From: Bilabrum cf. latius
Taxonomy: Eukaryota > Bigyra: Bicosoecida > Bigyra > Bicosoecida
Assembly: GCA_965178125.1 (NCBI GenBank)
Contig: OZ237745.1
Coordinates: 682,001-746,000 of the forward strand
Direction: 5' to 3'
DNA: 64,000 nt
This document shows, in pieces, positions 62,450 to 64,000 of the stretch; position 1 is the first letter of the stretch, and each line of letters opens with the position of its first letter. Made by a program: the position numbers and the translations under genes. Under the pieces are notes generated by a model. It had not been told where the DNA came from, ran no database searches, and was given only the letters and a program-made list of their open reading frames with translations.

Positions 62450-64000
62450 ATGAAGATAACTGATGCTTCCTTCTCACCAGACGGGAAGCTGGTTGCTTTT
62501 CTCGCGCAGGAACGAAGCAAGTCGCATTGCCTTCGTGTGGCTCGTTCCAACCACCCAGGCAAAGCAATCACGATTGCGAGCGCATAGACTCTCAGCAAAT
62601 CCAACGAAAGTTTATCTCTCCAAGAAAAACTTCTCCGGGAGAGATAGAGGAAGCGCACCGAGGGAATTACTGAGTACTTCTGGGTGCCGAATCCTCCAGC
62701 TGGGTGCCTCGGTTGCGTGATTCTACCATTTCGAGGAAACTTGTTCTGCGCGACTGTCGTTGAGGCTGCAGAAAAGCTGGAGGTCGGTACAATCGTGCTT
62801 GTGTACGATAAATCTTGGCTCGCAAATGCTCTCTGCGTAGCATCCAGCGCAACAGTAGCCCAGCAGCCTCAGGCTGGACCAGATGGAAATAGGCTTGCAT
62901 TTCACGCTGCAGGAGAGGTGTGGATCACCTTACTGCCTCACGCAGATGGATTTCGCTCATCAGATCGGTAGATATGGCAGATAACATACGATGATACGCG
63001 GTTGGAACTCGACCTTGGGGATTATCATTCGCAGGCCGCCGGGCCTCCCGGGACAGCACCTGGCCCTCTGGCTCGTTTGAAGCAAGCAACACCATCACCG
63101 GTTCCTGGAATTACTAGAGGGTTGGCAAATTATTTAGAGGCTGAGGAGCTTGATAGGTACGAAGGGTTTTGGTGGTCTCCAAACAGTCGATTCATATGTT
63201 TTCAGGAGTCGGACCAAACTCCAGTCCCCGAGTTCTCTATTTCGCACCCTGCTGCGGACGATCTGAATGGTAAAAGTGCAGTCGAAGTGCACAGATATCC
63301 GTTTTCTGGGTGCCGCAACCCGAAAGGCCGTCTTGGTATCGCTCGGGTGGAAGCAGCAACCATGCTTCGCGGCTTGCGGCAAATGGACCCTAAGGCTGCC
63401 AGTGGGTGCACGCTTCCTTCGAGAGAAGGCAGCATACAAAGCACCCAAGCAGCAGCGGCAGTATCGACACATGCAAGTACAGTTGGTACGAACCCGCCGA
63501 ATCCTGCGGCTGCGTTTGCTGGCATGCAAACGGATAGCGCGGCTGGAGACGATCCTTTTGCCAGCAGCACCATCCTGTCGCACCACACCAAGGACGGGAT
63601 TCACGTGCATGTGTACCCCCCTATCAATGGGCTACAATGGCTGTAGCTTGCTTCGAAATGCGGTGGAACAGGGGCTACAACTTCGGAAATTGCATTAGAG
63701 TCCGTTCGGGCTCGGCTGCCTCGCTCTTTGTCTTCAGATTCAGATAAAGCGAGCAGCAAGTATGGCAGCGGGAATGTCGAATCGAAGAAAATGGAGGATG
63801 GTTTATCGTTGCCTTTGCACGCTGAGGCGGTTGCAGCTGCTCTTGACGGCACGGTCCTTGATGGGGGCTTTCTGGCCAGGATCACGTGGAGCCCGGACGC
63901 AACTCTGTTCGTGCAAGTGCTGAATAGGGAGCAAACTACCATGGACCTCGTTCGATTTCGGGTGTTTGATGGTGCGTGCGACCTTATTGTCAGGGAGGTG
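62450..64000 (+). CDS. Dipeptidyl peptidase 8/9-like protein (S9B), C-terminus beyond the window
   Basis: The frame reads through the right edge. It covers the start of the beta-propeller of a DPP IV-family serine peptidase, which cleaves X-Pro dipeptides. MKITDASFSPDGKLVAFLAQ, LDRYEGFWWSPNSRFICFQE and ARITWSPDATLFVQVLNRE follow the DPP8/9 pattern. The catalytic hydrolase domain would lie beyond 64000. Several TAGs (62585, 62663, 62969 and 63644 areas) are read as Gln. 62450 is the first in-frame ATG, but similarity may begin slightly upstream (IRLTHL), where no ATG exists before an in-frame TGA at 62279, so a short upstream exon is possible. Confidence 0.78.

Noticed and set aside
1-64000. 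Reading the fragmented ORFs as pseudogenes or sequencing errors
   Set aside because: Every break is TAG, never TAA, TGA or a frameshift, and it occurs in many essential genes with intact motifs on both sides.
1-64000. TAG coding for Leu, Tyr or Glu instead of Gln
   Set aside because: Conserved columns in RPB1, SRP68, the pectate-lyase fold and UXS favour Gln, and TAG sits inside CAG/CAA runs. A genome-wide test would settle it.
1-64000. Prokaryotic or viral origin, CRISPR arrays, tRNA or rRNA genes
   Set aside because: Introns, RPB1, SRP68 and CFAP43 show a eukaryotic nucleus; I saw no repeat-spacer array, no cloverleaf I could support, and no rRNA.

Overview
This window is nuclear DNA from a single-celled eukaryote. 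Its protein genes have introns, and they include the largest subunit of RNA polymerase II, SRP68, N-myristoyltransferase, a mitochondrial cysteine desulfurase and a motile-cilium protein (CFAP43). The organism is therefore probably flagellated and has mitochondria. The sequence is GC-rich and gene-dense. I cannot name the lineage.

The main result concerns the genetic code. Read with the standard code, most genes break into pieces, and every break is an in-frame TAG. Read with TAG as glutamine, the pieces join into full-length proteins in one frame with matching intron phases: CFAP43 is about 2,581 residues, an RRM protein about 1,695, and SRP68 and RPB1 are complete. At least 18 of 23 genes contain in-frame TAG. 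Of the 21 genes whose 3' end I can place, 18 end in TGA, 3 in TAA and none in TAG. TAG falls where homologues carry Gln in RPB1, SRP68, a pectate-lyase-fold protein and a UDP-xylose synthase, and it sits inside Gln runs. All CDS entries use TAG=Gln with TGA and TAA as stops (equivalent to NCBI table 15).

Layout. 1-1446 (-): edge of a secreted Cys-repeat protein. 1.45-3.55 kb: no gene seen. 3.55-7.9 kb (+): a gamma-butyrobetaine/trimethyllysine-type dioxygenase, then a membrane-anchored PAF-acetylhydrolase. 8.7-12.0 kb (-): NFS1 and a Gln/Gly-rich coiled-coil protein. 12.1-13.9 (+): N-myristoyltransferase. 14.1-20.7 (-): RPB1. 20.8-26.5 (+): ribose-5-phosphate isomerase, a seven-helix membrane protein, a secreted glycosidase-like protein. 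26.8-29.2 (-): TMEM185-like membrane protein. 29.4-36.5 (+): acyloxyacyl hydrolase, pectate-lyase-fold protein, MORN protein. 36.6-45.0 (-): CFAP43. 45.2-51.5 (+): ACMSD, UXS, a GT92-like glycosyltransferase. 51.7-54.2 (-): SRP68. 54.4-61.6 (+): an RRM protein and a 2OG-oxygenase-like protein. 61.7-62.3 (-): small charged protein. 62.45-64.0 (+): DPP8/9-like peptidase, cut by the window end.

The genes are packed tightly. Six head-to-head pairs have start codons only 113-188 bp apart, so they probably share promoters. All 17 introns I placed start with GTRAG and 13 end with CGCAG. The genes do not form one pathway. The one local theme is three secreted or lumenal hydrolases at 23.8-33.9 kb (glycosidase-like, LPS deacylase, pectate-lyase fold), which would suit a cell that digests bacteria or polysaccharides. 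I saw no tRNA, rRNA, CRISPR or intact mobile element.
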